64,000 bases of DNA from an uncultured Sinobacteraceae bacterium (GTDB lineage Bacteria > Pseudomonadota > Gammaproteobacteria > Nevskiales > Nevskiaceae): positions 1 through 64,000 of the forward strand of contig CAIJRD010000002.1 of the NCBI GenBank assembly GCA_903822975.1, given 5' to 3'. Positions 47,533-56,645 of this stretch are shown here, piece by piece. Position 1 is the first letter of the stretch; each line of letters begins with the position of its first letter. A program made the position numbers and the translations under genes. The notes under the pieces were generated by a model. The model did not search any database. It was not told the DNA's origin and was given only the letters and a program-made list of their open reading frames with translations.

Positions 47533-48180
47533 TTGAAGCAACTTAGTGATCATTTGCAGCGGGACGGCTGCGCTCGAATCAGCGCACATTCGCCTGACGA
47601 GACCACGTTAGCGGTGGCTGAGAGGATTGGAGCGGTCTCGTCAATTCGAGGCGTTTCTTCTGTCCAAGAGCTGGCCCCGCGACGAACGGAAGAAGCTGCC
47701 CCGACCAGTTACGGAGGCATTTATGGCCTGAGCGCCTTTCCCCTGCATACGGATATGGCTCACTGGCATATCCCACCGAGATACCTCTTGCTTCGGTGCA
47801 TCTCAGCCGCACCTGTGGAAACTCTTGTAGTCCACTTTCGGGAAGTACTTGCGGACGAAGACGACGTCACACTACGCCGCTCAGTTTTCCGTCCCCGACG
47901 GCGGATCGAGGGACGTCTCACGTCACTCAGGCTAAAGCACGGTGAGATGCATCGATGGGATCCCATTTTCATTGTTCCAGTTACAGCCGAAGCGGAGCGA
48001 TTGCGAGAAAGGCTAGTAACCCGTCTCTCTTCGACTTCAGCCGCTAAGCTTGCGCTGGATGGGCCGACCGACTGTTTACTCCTCGACAATTGGGCAGTCA
48101 TGCATGGACGGACGCATGTGCCGCCGACCGCAATGCATCGACGACTAGAGCGTGTTTACTTGGACTTCGTAAGACGATGA
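47533..48180 (+). CDS. TauD/clavaminate-synthase-like dioxygenase (cassette)
   Basis: A 215-residue Fe(II)/2-oxoglutarate dioxygenase fold: His72-x-Asp74 (FPLHTDMAHW), distal His191 (AVMHGRTHV) and Arg204 (MHRRLERVYLDF) provide the iron and 2-oxoglutarate ligands. It is shorter than TauD (about 280 residues). TTG 47533 is the apparent start, 12 bp past the attC; no better codon is seen. The substrate is unknown. It overlaps the next gene by 4 bp (ATGA), so one cassette carries a two-gene unit. Confidence 0.75.
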   Translation: MKQLSDHLQRDGCARISAHSPDETTLAVAERIGAVSSIRGVSSVQELAPRRTEEAAPTSYGGIYGLSAFPLHTDMAHWHIPPRYLLLRCISAAPVETLVVHFREVLADEDDVTLRRSVFRPRRRIEGRLTSLRLKHGEMHRWDPIFIVPVTAEAERLRERLVTRLSSTSAAKLALDGPTDCLLLDNWAVMHGRTHVPPTAMHRRLERVYLDFVRR

Positions 48181-49121
48181 CACAGCAAACTGATCATGAA
48201 TGGTCGAAGGGGGCGCTCTTCGCCAAGGCGCAGGTGTTCGTCGAATCCATGTCGGATAACGACGACACGGAGTGGAAATTCGGATTGTGGTCTTCCTTCG
48301 CACTCGAGATGCTCGTTCGGAGCGCAGTCGCACGCGTTTCGCCTGCCTTACTCGCAGATACTCGGGACTGGACAAACGTTCTCTACGGGCTGGGATTGCA
48401 GCCCAAGAAGCCCAAGTTCGTCCCTAAATCAGCGCCGATAACAGAATTGCTTTCAAGAGTAGAGGAACTGGTTCAGGAATTTACGGGTGAGCACGCGAAC
48501 TTCTGTGCGAGCCATTTTGCTCGCAGAAATAGCGAGGTTCATACAGGCAGCTACCCGTTCGCAAATGTGGGGACTGCGACGTGGCTACCGATGTTCTACA
48601 GCGTGTGCGAGGTACTCCTGCGCAGTATTGGCGAGTCACTAGAGTCGCTATTTGGAACGGAGATGGCGCAGCGAGCGAAAGAAGACATCGATGCACTTCG
48701 AGATGAGACCGCGAAATCTGTCAAGGGGACGATAAACGCGCACAAGACCGTCTGGGAACAAAAGACAGAAGACGAGCGGATTACAGCCACCTCACAGGCA
48801 GCGACGGCGTCTCTGCGTCATTACGGGCATCGAGTCGCGTGTCCATCGTGTGGGTCGACGGCGTTACTAAATGGCAAGGCAGCGGGCGAAGCGAAGCGCA
48901 CAGTCGACGACGACGGAATTGTCGAACGGCAGGTTATGAAGCCCGAATCGTTTTCATGTGTTGCTTGCGGCTTGAAGATCGCCGGATTTTCTAAGCTTCT
49001 CGCGGCTGACCTTGGAAACAATTTCATTTCCACATCGCACTACGATGCGGTTGAGTATTTCGAGGTCGACATAGACGAGCGCATTCGCAGCATGATGGAA
49101 GATGACAACAACGAGTATTGA
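48177..49121 (+). CDS. Zinc-ribbon protein of unknown function (cassette)
   Basis: A 314-residue soluble protein I cannot assign. The N-terminal two thirds is helical with many charged residues; a four-Cys zinc-ribbon is visible at Cys222/225 (CPSCGS) and Cys261/264 (CVACGL). It has an acidic C-terminus (MMEDDNNEY). Translational overlap with the dioxygenase gene suggests the two products act together. Codon use differs from the flanking catabolic genes, consistent with acquisition as a cassette. Confidence 0.75.
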   Translation: MTQQTDHEWSKGALFAKAQVFVESMSDNDDTEWKFGLWSSFALEMLVRSAVARVSPALLADTRDWTNVLYGLGLQPKKPKFVPKSAPITELLSRVEELVQEFTGEHANFCASHFARRNSEVHTGSYPFANVGTATWLPMFYSVCEVLLRSIGESLESLFGTEMAQRAKEDIDALRDETAKSVKGTINAHKTVWEQKTEDERITATSQAATASLRHYGHRVACPSCGSTALLNGKAAGEAKRTVDDDGIVERQVMKPESFSCVACGLKIAGFSKLLAADLGNNFISTSHYDAVEYFEVDIDERIRSMMEDDNNEY

Positions 49122-49479
49122 GCGTGAACGGCGCTAACCACACGCTGCAGCCGCGGCGTCCCCGCGGCTGCAGCGTGGACGTTCAACCGGAAGTGCCCGA
49201 AAGACTTGGCAATCCGTTCAACCGGGTTTTCCATATATGCAGGGCTCACGAAATTATTTCCGGCGGGCTTTGCAAGAATTGTCGCGAGTTGAGGCGCCAA
49301 TACGTTTATTGACTTGTGATATCACTTTCGACGGACCTTATTGCCTATCGTCAGCTGTCACGCTGTCGCAGCTTCGCAGCGAAGCGTCGTGTTACCAGCT
49401 TGTCCGTGATGCGTTAACAGCGGTCGCGTCAAATGCCTGTCCAGGCACCGAGACTCGGACGGTCATTAACGCCGAGGCG
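49122..49479. other. Region between the integron and the ABC exporter
   Basis: After the third attC-like site there is no supported gene for about 290 bp. The stretch includes an isolated copy of the 15-bp ctgtcacgctgtcgc motif (49355-49369) and a GCTTCG-cag-CGAAGC hairpin (49371-49385). A/T-rich sequence at 49240-49350 resembles the cassettes more than the chromosome. Confidence 0.6.
49132..49187 (+). other. attC-like site 3
   Basis: GCTAAC near 49133-49138 and GTT at 49181 frame a 16-bp perfect inner stem (CACGCTGCAGCCGCGG type) with a short loop. The right core (GTTCAAC) deviates from GTTRRRY, so this is a diverged or damaged attC ending the last cassette. Confidence 0.6.
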
Positions 49480-50271
49480 TCAGTTGCGCAGGCGATAGCC
49501 GGTCTTGAAGATCCAGCGGATTACGCCGAGGCAGATCAGCATGAACACCAGTGTCATGCCGATGCTCACACCGGGGCTGACGTCGGACACGCCATAGAAG
49601 CTCCAGCGGAAGCCGCTGATCAGGTACACCACCGGGTTGAACAGTGCGACCTTCTGCCAGAACGGCGGCAGCATGTTGATCGAGTAGAAGCTGCCGCCGA
49701 GAAACGTCAGCGGCGTCATCACCATCAACGGAATGATCTGCAGCTTTTCGAAGCCGTCGGCCCACACGCCGATGATGAAGCCGAACAGGCTGAACGTCAC
49801 CGCCGTCAGTACCAGGAAGCCGAGCATCGACAGCGGATGCAGGATGCCGAAGGGTACGAACAGTCGCGCGGTCGCCAGGATCAGCGCACCGAGCAGGATC
49901 GACTTGCTCGCCGCCGCACCCACGTAGCCGAAAATCACTTCGACGTAAGACACCGGCGCGGACAGCAGTTCGTAGATCGTGCCGGAGAACTTCGGCATGT
50001 AGATGCCGAACGAGGCGTTCGACACACTCTCGCTGAGCAGCGACAGCATGATCAGGCCGGGGATGATGAAGGCACCGTAGGCGATGCCGTCGACCGCGCC
50101 CACGCGCGAGCCGATCGCCGCACCGAACACGATGAAGTACAGCGAGGTCGACAGCACCGGCGAGGCGATGCTCTGCATCAGTGTGCGGAAGGTGCGCGCC
50201 ATTTCGAAGCGATAGATCGCGCGGATGGCGTGGACGTTGAGGCTCATGCTCATACTCGTGGTGTGGCTCAT
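49480..50271 (-). CDS. ABC-2 exporter permease, YadH-like
   Basis: A 263-residue permease with six hydrophobic segments and the ABC-2 signature region ([39 protein letters not shown]) very close to YadH. ATG 50271 overlaps the ATPase stop by 4 bp; upstream in-frame sequence lies inside the ATPase gene and is non-homologous. With the ATPase it should export a hydrophobic compound; substrate unknown. Confidence 0.85.
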   Translation of the reverse strand: MSHTTSMSMSLNVHAIRAIYRFEMARTFRTLMQSIASPVLSTSLYFIVFGAAIGSRVGAVDGIAYGAFIIPGLIMLSLLSESVSNASFGIYMPKFSGTIYELLSAPVSYVEVIFGYVGAAASKSILLGALILATARLFVPFGILHPLSMLGFLVLTAVTFSLFGFIIGVWADGFEKLQIIPLMVMTPLTFLGGSFYSINMLPPFWQKVALFNPVVYLISGFRWSFYGVSDVSPGVSIGMTLVFMLICLGVIRWIFKTGYRLRN

Positions 50272-51215
50272 GTGCGTCCGTGGACCAGGCTGACGAAAAT
50301 GTCTTCGAGCGAGCTTTCGCTCGACTGCAGGCTCTTGAAGTCGATGCCGAAGTCGTTGAGACGCCGCAGCACCGCGGCGATGCCGCTGGAATCGGAGTGA
50401 ATGTCGAAGGTGTAGATCAGCTGGTTGCCGTCGGCGGACAGCGTCAACGGGTAAGTGGAGAGTTCGGCCGGAATCGCTGCGAGCGGCGCCTGCAGTTCCA
50501 GCGTCAGCTGTTTCTTGCCGAGCTTGCTCATCAGCGTGTGTTTGTCTTCCACCAGAATCAGCTCGCCTTTGCTGATGATGCCGATGCGGTCGGCCATCTC
50601 CTCGGCTTCTTCGATGTAATGCGTGGTGAGGATGATGGTGACGCCGCTTTCGCGCAGGCGCCGCACCATTTCCCACATGTCGCGCCGCAGTTCAACATCG
50701 ACGCCGGCGGTGGGTTCGTCGAGAAACAGAATGCTGGGTTCGTGCGACAGTGCTTTGGCGATCATCACGCGCCGCTTCATGCCGCCGGACAGCGTCATGA
50801 TCTTGGAATCGCGCTTGTCCCACAGCGAGAGGTCGCGCAGCAGGGTTTCGATGTACGCCGGATTCGCCGGCTTGCCGAACAGGCCGCGGCTGAAGCCCAC
50901 GGTGTCGCGCACGCGCTCGAAGGCGTCGGTCGAGAGTTCCTGCGGCACCAGACCAATCGCGCTGCGCGCGGCACGGTAATCGTCGCGAATGTCGTGGCCA
51001 TCGGCCAGCACGCGGCCGCTGCTGGCGTTGACGATGCCGCAGATGATGCTGATCAAGGTGGTCTTGCCGGCACCGTTGGGGCCGAGCAGCGCGAAGATCT
51101 CGCCGCGACGGATGTCGAGGTCGACGCGCTTCAGGGCTTGAAAGCCCGAGGCATAGGTCTTGGTCAGGCCTTGAATGGAGATGATCGGCGGCAACGGCGG
51201 CTCGCTTGGTTTCAA
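50268..51215 (-). CDS. ABC exporter ATP-binding protein, YadG-like
   Basis: About 315 residues, ABC-2-type ATPase: Walker [11 protein letters not shown]-loop VPQELS, signature LSGGMKRR, Walker [13 protein letters not shown], switch His in [14 protein letters not shown]. The start is uncertain: the frame is open to 51296, but homology begins near [14 protein letters not shown] 51215 and TTG 51194 are candidates; no ATG/GTG fits. The open part upstream contains the recO-like fragment in another frame. Pairs with the permease. Confidence 0.82.
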   Translation of the reverse strand: MKPSEPPLPPIISIQGLTKTYASGFQALKRVDLDIRRGEIFALLGPNGAGKTTLISIICGIVNASSGRVLADGHDIRDDYRAARSAIGLVPQELSTDAFERVRDTVGFSRGLFGKPANPAYIETLLRDLSLWDKRDSKIMTLSGGMKRRVMIAKALSHEPSILFLDEPTAGVDVELRRDMWEMVRRLRESGVTIILTTHYIEEAEEMADRIGIISKGELILVEDKHTLMSKLGKKQLTLELQAPLAAIPAELSTYPLTLSADGNQLIYTFDIHSDSSGIAAVLRRLNDFGIDFKSLQSSESSLEDIFVSLVHGRT

Positions 51216-51257
51216 AGAGGATGTCGGGATTCTAACCGCTGCGCCCGCGTGTGCCGG

Positions 51258-51311
51258 AAATGCGCTCACCCGAGAGCGGCAGCGACACGCCGGCACGCTC
51301 GACGTCGGTCA
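51258..51311 (-). repeat. 54-bp fragment of recO
   Basis: On the minus strand this stretch matches recO positions 21459-21512 with only two mismatches, both synonymous in the recO frame, encoding [17 protein letters not shown]. Sequence on both sides is unrelated to recO. It lies upstream of the ABC exporter genes and does not form a gene. Confidence 0.8.
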
Positions 51312-51541
51312 AACGGCGACGGCAGGCTTGCGCGGGCCGGTTGCGTGAGCCGATCTCACCCATTTGCAGCAGGCGCGAACAGCGCGTCGGCCGCACCCTT
51401 GGCAGAAGCGAGCTATGCATGCATGGCGCGCGATGCAAGCGGCCGGTCGCGATCTGCGTTCGGCATTTGCGCCGACGGCGTGACACCAGAAACGCGCTGC
51501 GGCTACACAACCAGTCGGCGATGTCCGACGCGAGGAGCGGC

Positions 51542-52654
51542 ATGAGCGCAAGTACCGTGGCAACAGCGTCGCAGGAACGCCTGGTTTCGGCGGATTCGCA
51601 TGTCTTTTTCACGCCGGACTGGGTCAAGCAGCGTCTGCGCAAAGATCTGCACAAGGTGTGGGACGAGGCCACGCGCAAGGCCGAGGAATACAACGCCAGC
51701 GTGCAACGCGGCGGCCAGCCGCAGCTGCATCTGGAAGATTTCGTCGATCCATCCGCCTCGCAGGATCCGGGTTACAAGCTGCCCGAAGGCAAGCTCAAGG
51801 CGATGGACCGCGATGGCGTGTCGGCGGAGGTGATCTTCCCCGAACTCGGCGGCGCGAAGATCTGCTCGCCGCAGTTGATGGGCAGTGACTGGAAGGAGAT
51901 CTTCCAGGGCTACAACCAGTCGATGGCGGACTTCGCATCGCACAACCCGGACCGCCTGCTGTGTGCTTACCAGTTGCCGCTGCACGACATCGATTTCGCG
52001 GTGAAGGAAGTGCGGCGTCTGGCGAAGGATCACAAGGCCCGCTGTGTGCAGCTGTCGCCATTTCCGAGCGACATGGGCCTACCGGATTTCCACGACAAGA
52101 GCTACATCCCGCTGTGGAAGACGATCGAGGAAACCGGGGTGACGATCATGAATCACCTCGACATGAAGGCGAACCTGTGGGATGTGTTCCGTCGCGATCC
52201 GACGCCGCAGAAGGGCATTTTCACCGGCCTGGCCTGGGCGCCGCTGGCGGAATCGATCTGCTTCTGGATTCTCACCGGCACGCTGGAGAAGTACCCGAAG
52301 ATGAAGGTGGTGTTCGTTGAACCGGGGCTCGGCTGGATTCCGTGGTTCTTCGAAACGCTGCTGGACCCGCGCATGCACCAGCACTACGAGTTCCCAGGTG
52401 TGAAGAAGCCGCCGAGCGAAACTTTCCGCGCGCAGTGCGGCGCCACGTTCATGTACGAACCCTCGGGCCTGAAAACTTTCTACGATTATTTCGGCGCGGA
52501 CTGCCTGTACTGGTCGACCGACTTCCCGCATCCGGCGACGTGCTGGCCGAATTCGCAGAAGCAGGTGATCAGCCAGTTTGCCGAAGCCGGCATCGGCGAC
52601 GCCGATCGGCGCAAGATCGTGTGCGACAACGCCTTGAAGACGTTCGGTCTGTAA
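51542..52654 (+). CDS. Amidohydrolase-2 family hydrolase
   Basis: A 370-residue TIM-barrel metal hydrolase of the amidohydrolase_2/ACMSD-like family: ADSHV metal site near residue 18, a His in MNHLDMKANLWD, and the catalytic-type Asp in YWSTDFPHPATCW. Such proteins recur in steroid and aromatic catabolic clusters, acting on CoA esters or ring-cleavage products; the reaction here is not known. GAGGAG precedes ATG 51542 by 6 nt and decides the start. Confidence 0.8.
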   Translation: MSASTVATASQERLVSADSHVFFTPDWVKQRLRKDLHKVWDEATRKAEEYNASVQRGGQPQLHLEDFVDPSASQDPGYKLPEGKLKAMDRDGVSAEVIFPELGGAKICSPQLMGSDWKEIFQGYNQSMADFASHNPDRLLCAYQLPLHDIDFAVKEVRRLAKDHKARCVQLSPFPSDMGLPDFHDKSYIPLWKTIEETGVTIMNHLDMKANLWDVFRRDPTPQKGIFTGLAWAPLAESICFWILTGTLEKYPKMKVVFVEPGLGWIPWFFETLLDPRMHQHYEFPGVKKPPSETFRAQCGATFMYEPSGLKTFYDYFGADCLYWSTDFPHPATCWPNSQKQVISQFAEAGIGDADRRKIVCDNALKTFGL

Positions 52655-52802
52655 GACGCGCTGCGGTTGGCGGCGTGTTGTAGAAACTTAGGTGCTGTAA
52701 AACCAACACGCGGACTGCCGACGAAGACGGTCCGCACTAGTCAGTCGAATCCGATTCACTTCCGGCGCAGTCGCGTCGGACTCGCTAGACACAGGTGCAA
52801 AG

Positions 52803-55370
52803 ATGGCAGGCGTTCTCGAAAATCTCCGCGTACTCGATCTGACCTGGGGTGTGGCCGGCCCGATGACGACGATGCTGCTCGCCGACAACGGCGCGTCGGT
52901 CACCAAGATCGAACCACCGGGTGGCGATCCGTTCCGCGGCCAGCTGGGCTACAAGGTCTGGCAGCGCGGCAAGCGCAGCGCGATTCTCGATCTGAAGAAC
53001 GCCGACGACAAAAAGACGTTTCTGGCGCTGGTGCAGACCGCGGATATCCTGGTCGAGTCGTATGCGCCGGGCACGACCGAAAAACTCGGAATCGATTTCA
53101 AGTCGCTCGCCGCGATCAATCCAAGGCTGATCTATTGTTCGATCACCGGCTACGGTCGCGACAACAAGCATTCGAAGCGTCCGGCTTACGACGCGCTCGT
53201 CGCTGCGCGAACCGGGCTGCAGTGGGAACAGCGCGGCTGGCCCGAAGGCGCGCTGAACCACATGAACGGCGAGCCGGATCCGTTCCCGGATCTGGAGATT
53301 CCGCAGGACTGGGTGCAAGGGGCCGCGCGTCCGGGCCCGCTGTTCCCGGCGTCTTACTGGCCGAGCCTGGGTGCGTTCTTCAGCGCGTCGCTCGGCATCA
53401 GCGCCGCGCTGCGCGCACGCAACCTCACCGGCCGCGGCCAGTGGGTCGAAACCTCGCTGCTGCAGGGCGCGATGGCGGGGGCGGCTGGCGTTTGGCAGCG
53501 CGCCGAGAAAATCGATGCGCCGGGCTTCGATACCTGGATTCTCGGCAGCCGTTCGCCGAAGGGTCATTTCCAGTGCAAGGACGGCAAGTGGATTCACAAC
53601 TGGGTGCCGAATCCGCGCTTCATTCTGCAGGCCTCGGAAGGCGACACGCTGAACGCCACGCCGAACCTGACCGTGCAGAACGATCCGGACCGCTTCGGCA
53701 CCGGTCCTGAAGAACTGTTGGTGATGGCGCACTACCAGCCGATCCTGGCGGAAGCGATCGCCAAGTTCAGCGCCAAGGAATGGGTCGATGCCGCGGCGAT
53801 TGCGGAAATGACGATGCAGGACGTGCGCTCGGCAGAAGAATCGCTGGCCGATCCGGCGTTCCTCGCCGATGGCTGTGTGGTCGAGGTGAAGGATCCCGAG
53901 CTGGGCACCATCCGCCAGGTCGGCCATGCCTACAACATGAGCAAAACGCAGGGCGCGATCGGGGCCCCGCCAGTTGCGCCGGGTGCGAATACTGCGGAAG
54001 TGAAAGCGGAAGCCGCGCAGATCATTGCCGAGGCCAAGGCGGCCACGCAGGCGAACAAAACTGGCGACGGCAAGAAACCGAAAGCGCCGCTGGAAGGCAT
54101 CGTCGTGCTCGATCTGGGTCTGGCGATTGCCGGTCCGTTCGGCACGCAGCTGCTGTCCGATCTCGGCGCGACGGTGATCAAGGTCAACGGCCTGTTCGAC
54201 CTGTTCTGGCATCGCGTGCATATCGCGTACATGGCGAACCGCGGCAAGAAGAGCATCACGCTGAACCTGAAAGATCCGCGCGCGATGAAGATCCTGCTCG
54301 ACCTCGTCGCCAAGGCCGACATCGTCCAGCACAACATGCGTTACGACGCCGCCGAGCGTCTGAAGATCGACTACGAGTCGCTCAAGCAAATCAATCCGAA
54401 GCTGATTTACTGCCATACGCGTGGCTTCGAGCGCGGCGTGCGTCAGGGCCTGCCGGGCAATGATCAGACCGGCGCCTGCTTGTCCGGCATCCAGTTCGAA
54501 GATGGCGGCATGGGGCGCGCGCCGAAGGCGGGCGAAGCCGCGGGCCGTCCGCTGTGGAGCTTCACCAGCTTCGGCGACACCGGCAACGGCTTCCTGTCGG
54601 CGGTGGCGATGGTCAACGCGCTGTATCACCGCGACCGCACCGGCGAAGGCCAGTTCGTCGATACCTCGATCATCAATGCCGCGCTGCTCAACACCAGCTA
54701 CGCGGTGGCGACACCCAAAGGCGAAGGCTTCGAACGTCCGCGTATCGACAGCCAGCAGCTCGGCTATTCCGCCGGTCATCGCGTTTATGAAACCAGCGCC
54801 GGCTGGCTGTGCTTCGTGCTGGTCACGCAGACCCATTGGGACGAGCTGTTCGCCGTGCTTGGGCTCCCCGAGCTGGTCACCGACGCGCGCTTCGCCGATG
54901 CCGCTGCGCGCAAGCAAAACGACGACGCGCTGGCAACGATTATCGGCGACACGCTGAAGCGCGACAGTGCCGCGAACTGGTTCGCCAAACTCGATGCGGC
55001 CGGCGTGCCGGTGGAAATCGTCGCCGAAGAATTCTCGCGCCAGCTGCACGACGATACGGAATTCCAGCAGCGCCGTTGGGTCGTGTCGTATCCGCATCCG
55101 GTGGTCGGCAAGCTCGACCAGATTGGCCTGCTGTTCTCGCTGTCCGATACGCCGGGCGTGATTCAGGGGCGACCGCTGCTGGTGGGCGAACACACCAAGG
55201 AAATCCTCGGCGGCATGGGCTACTCGGAAGACGAGATCAAGACCATGGAAGAGCAGTTCGCGATCGGCTTCGCCGGCATGCCGCGGATGCCGCCGCGTCC
55301 GGCCGCCACACAAGCCACCGCGCCGAAGCCCGGCATGGCGAGCATGCTGGAGCGGGAAGCCAAGCAGTAG
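52803..55370 (+). CDS. Fused double CaiB/BaiF (class III) CoA-transferase
   Basis: An 855-residue protein made of two class III CoA-transferase modules (about residues 1-390 and 435-830) joined by an Ala/Lys-rich linker. Each has the N-terminal LRVLDLTWGVAGP / IVVLDLGLAIAGP motif and the TGxGQ segment. The catalytic Asp is present in module 2 (Asp592 in FGDTGNGFLSA) but an ungapped alignment puts Ser188 there in module 1, so the first half may be structural. These enzymes normally form interlocked dimers of about 400-residue chains; here both halves are in one chain. Probably moves CoA between acids of the surrounding pathway. Confidence 0.82.
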   Translation: MAGVLENLRVLDLTWGVAGPMTTMLLADNGASVTKIEPPGGDPFRGQLGYKVWQRGKRSAILDLKNADDKKTFLALVQTADILVESYAPGTTEKLGIDFKSLAAINPRLIYCSITGYGRDNKHSKRPAYDALVAARTGLQWEQRGWPEGALNHMNGEPDPFPDLEIPQDWVQGAARPGPLFPASYWPSLGAFFSASLGISAALRARNLTGRGQWVETSLLQGAMAGAAGVWQRAEKIDAPGFDTWILGSRSPKGHFQCKDGKWIHNWVPNPRFILQASEGDTLNATPNLTVQNDPDRFGTGPEELLVMAHYQPILAEAIAKFSAKEWVDAAAIAEMTMQDVRSAEESLADPAFLADGCVVEVKDPELGTIRQVGHAYNMSKTQGAIGAPPVAPGANTAEVKAEAAQIIAEAKAATQANKTGDGKKPKAPLEGIVVLDLGLAIAGPFGTQLLSDLGATVIKVNGLFDLFWHRVHIAYMANRGKKSITLNLKDPRAMKILLDLVAKADIVQHNMRYDAAERLKIDYESLKQINPKLIYCHTRGFERGVRQGLPGNDQTGACLSGIQFEDGGMGRAPKAGEAAGRPLWSFTSFGDTGNGFLSAVAMVNALYHRDRTGEGQFVDTSIINAALLNTSYAVATPKGEGFERPRIDSQQLGYSAGHRVYETSAGWLCFVLVTQTHWDELFAVLGLPELVTDARFADAAARKQNDDALATIIGDTLKRDSAANWFAKLDAAGVPVEIVAEEFSRQLHDDTEFQQRRWVVSYPHPVVGKLDQIGLLFSLSDTPGVIQGRPLLVGEHTKEILGGMGYSEDEIKTMEEQFAIGFAGMPRMPPRPAATQATAPKPGMASMLEREAKQ

Positions 55371-55418
55371 CGCATTCGAAAATTGCAGCGCTGCCGCAGC
55401 TTGATTGCGTCCGCGGCA

Positions 55419-55474
55419 CTGGTGTCGCAGTGCTGGTGTCGCAGCGCTGGCGTCGCAGTGCTGGCGCGGTAACG
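55419..55474. repeat. 14-bp tandem array
   Basis: Four units of ctggtgtcgcagtg with increasing mismatches, just after the CoA-transferase stop. Confidence 0.78.
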
Positions 55475-55604
55475 CTGGGGCCTCGGCGCCCTCCGCGCTG
55501 CGTTGTGGCTTAGGTGCTGTCGGCGCTGCTTTTCACACCAGGACGAGCCGCAGCAGTGCCAAGCTGTGGCTGCAGGTCGGCGGACAAGTACAGTCGGGCG
55601 CCAT

Positions 55605-55664
55605 TGAACGTACGAGTGAACGTACGAGTGAACGCGCGAGTGAACGTGCGACTGAATTCGCGCG
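55605..55664. repeat. 12-bp tandem array
   Basis: Five units of tgaacgtacgag type (last one decayed), directly 3' of the PAS-GGDEF gene. The unit resembles the ERAN-coding repeat at 63079. Confidence 0.82.
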
Positions 55665-55673
55665 CGACAGCCG

Positions 55674-56645
55674 TCAGCTGGAAACGCTCGCCGCCGCCGA
55701 TGAGACGAAACGGTTCTTGCCGAGGCGCTTGGCCTCTTGCTGGGCTGCGTCGGACTCGGCCACCAGTTCTTCGGGTGTCTGGCGGGTCAGCAAACCGAAG
55801 GCAATACCGAGGCTGCAACTGGGCAGCACGCTTTCGCTGACTAAATCCATCGGCATGTGAATGCGTTTGATCAGGCGCAGCGCCAGCGCCTCGGCCTCCG
55901 CGCGTGAGCCGATCTGCGGCAGCAGCAGAAAGAATCGAGCACCATCGATGCGGCTGACTGTGTCGATCTCGCGGATGGTCTGCTTCAGACGCGTGGCGAC
56001 TTCGACCAGCAGGCGATCGTCCGCGGCGTGACCGAAGCCGTCGTTGGTGCGTTTGAAGTCGTCGAGTCCGATGCTGATGCCGGCGACGATGCGCTGCGAT
56101 CGCCGCGCCAGTCGCAGGGCTTGATCGATGCGGTCGTAGAGCAGTACGCGATTCGGCAAGCCGGTCAGCGGATCGTGCGTCGCCTGCTGTTCGGAGTGCG
56201 CCTTCGCAGCGCCCAGCTGCTGTTCGAGCGACTTCAGCTTCGACACGTCGGCGACCTGCACGAAAATCCCGATCACCTTGCCATCGACGACATGCGGCGT
56301 GTACGACGCCAGGCTGTGCCGCAGCGCGCCGGACGCGCCGCGGACCTCGCGCTCGAACACCTGCGCTTCGCCGGCATACGCGGCGCGGATAGAGGCTAGG
56401 TTCAGCGGGTACAGCGGCCCGAGCAGATCGGACAGCGCGATGCCGATCATCTGTTCGCGCGTCTTGCCGAACCAGTCGAGATAGGGCTTGTTGGCGAAGC
56501 GGCAGATCTCCCCGGCATCCCAGTACGCCAGCATCGCGTCCAGTCGATCGACCAGACTCGTCACGATGTCGTCGCAGGTTTCCGGGCTTGGCGGGCGGGT
56601 GGCAGTGCCGAACATAGGCATGGGTGTGCGGGCTCCGGAGTGCAT
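55674..56645 (-). CDS. PAS-GGDEF protein with degenerate active site
   Basis: About 323 residues: an N-terminal PAS domain (VDRLDAMLAYWDAGEICRFAN, PHVVDGKVIGIFVQVADVS), a short coiled linker and a GGDEF domain (HDPLTGLPNRVLLYDRI). The active-site motif reads DGARF instead of GGDEF, so diguanylate cyclase activity is unlikely. The inhibitory-site RxxD (REID), five residues before it, is intact, so it may bind c-di-GMP as an effector. The frame is open to 56972; ATG 56645 or 56621 (about 10 nt after a ggag) are the likeliest starts. Confidence 0.8.
   Translation of the reverse strand: MHSGARTPMPMFGTATRPPSPETCDDIVTSLVDRLDAMLAYWDAGEICRFANKPYLDWFGKTREQMIGIALSDLLGPLYPLNLASIRAAYAGEAQVFEREVRGASGALRHSLASYTPHVVDGKVIGIFVQVADVSKLKSLEQQLGAAKAHSEQQATHDPLTGLPNRVLLYDRIDQALRLARRSQRIVAGISIGLDDFKRTNDGFGHAADDRLLVEVATRLKQTIREIDTVSRIDGARFFLLLPQIGSRAEAEALALRLIKRIHMPMDLVSESVLPSCSLGIAFGLLTRQTPEELVAESDAAQQEAKRLGKNRFVSSAAASVSS

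Larger units (their letters stand above)
46332..49187. mobile_element. Remnant chromosomal integron
   Basis: Components in order: a truncated intI on the minus strand, a 110-bp attI/promoter-like region, an attC-like site, a cassette with one small gene, a second attC, a cassette with two overlapping genes and a third attC-like site. Integrase and cassettes are divergent, as in normal integrons. Cassette genes are visibly less GC-rich and use commoner A/T third bases than their neighbours. The integrase lacks its catalytic end, so the element should be immobile unless an integrase acts in trans. Confidence 0.8.
55371..55673. other. Repeat-bearing gap before the GGDEF gene
   Basis: A 303-bp region without a gene. 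It holds a 14-bp array (55419-55474) and a 12-bp array (55605-55664), listed separately, and no clear terminator for the convergent genes on either side. Confidence 0.55.

Noticed and set aside
49395..49460. A fourth attC near gcgttaacagcgg
   Set aside because: Only a GTTAAC core is seen, without a complementary left core or inner stem.
52785..55313. An 842-codon open frame antisense to the double CoA-transferase
   Set aside because: Same artefact of codon bias; no recognisable domain, and the sense strand has two intact CaiB modules.
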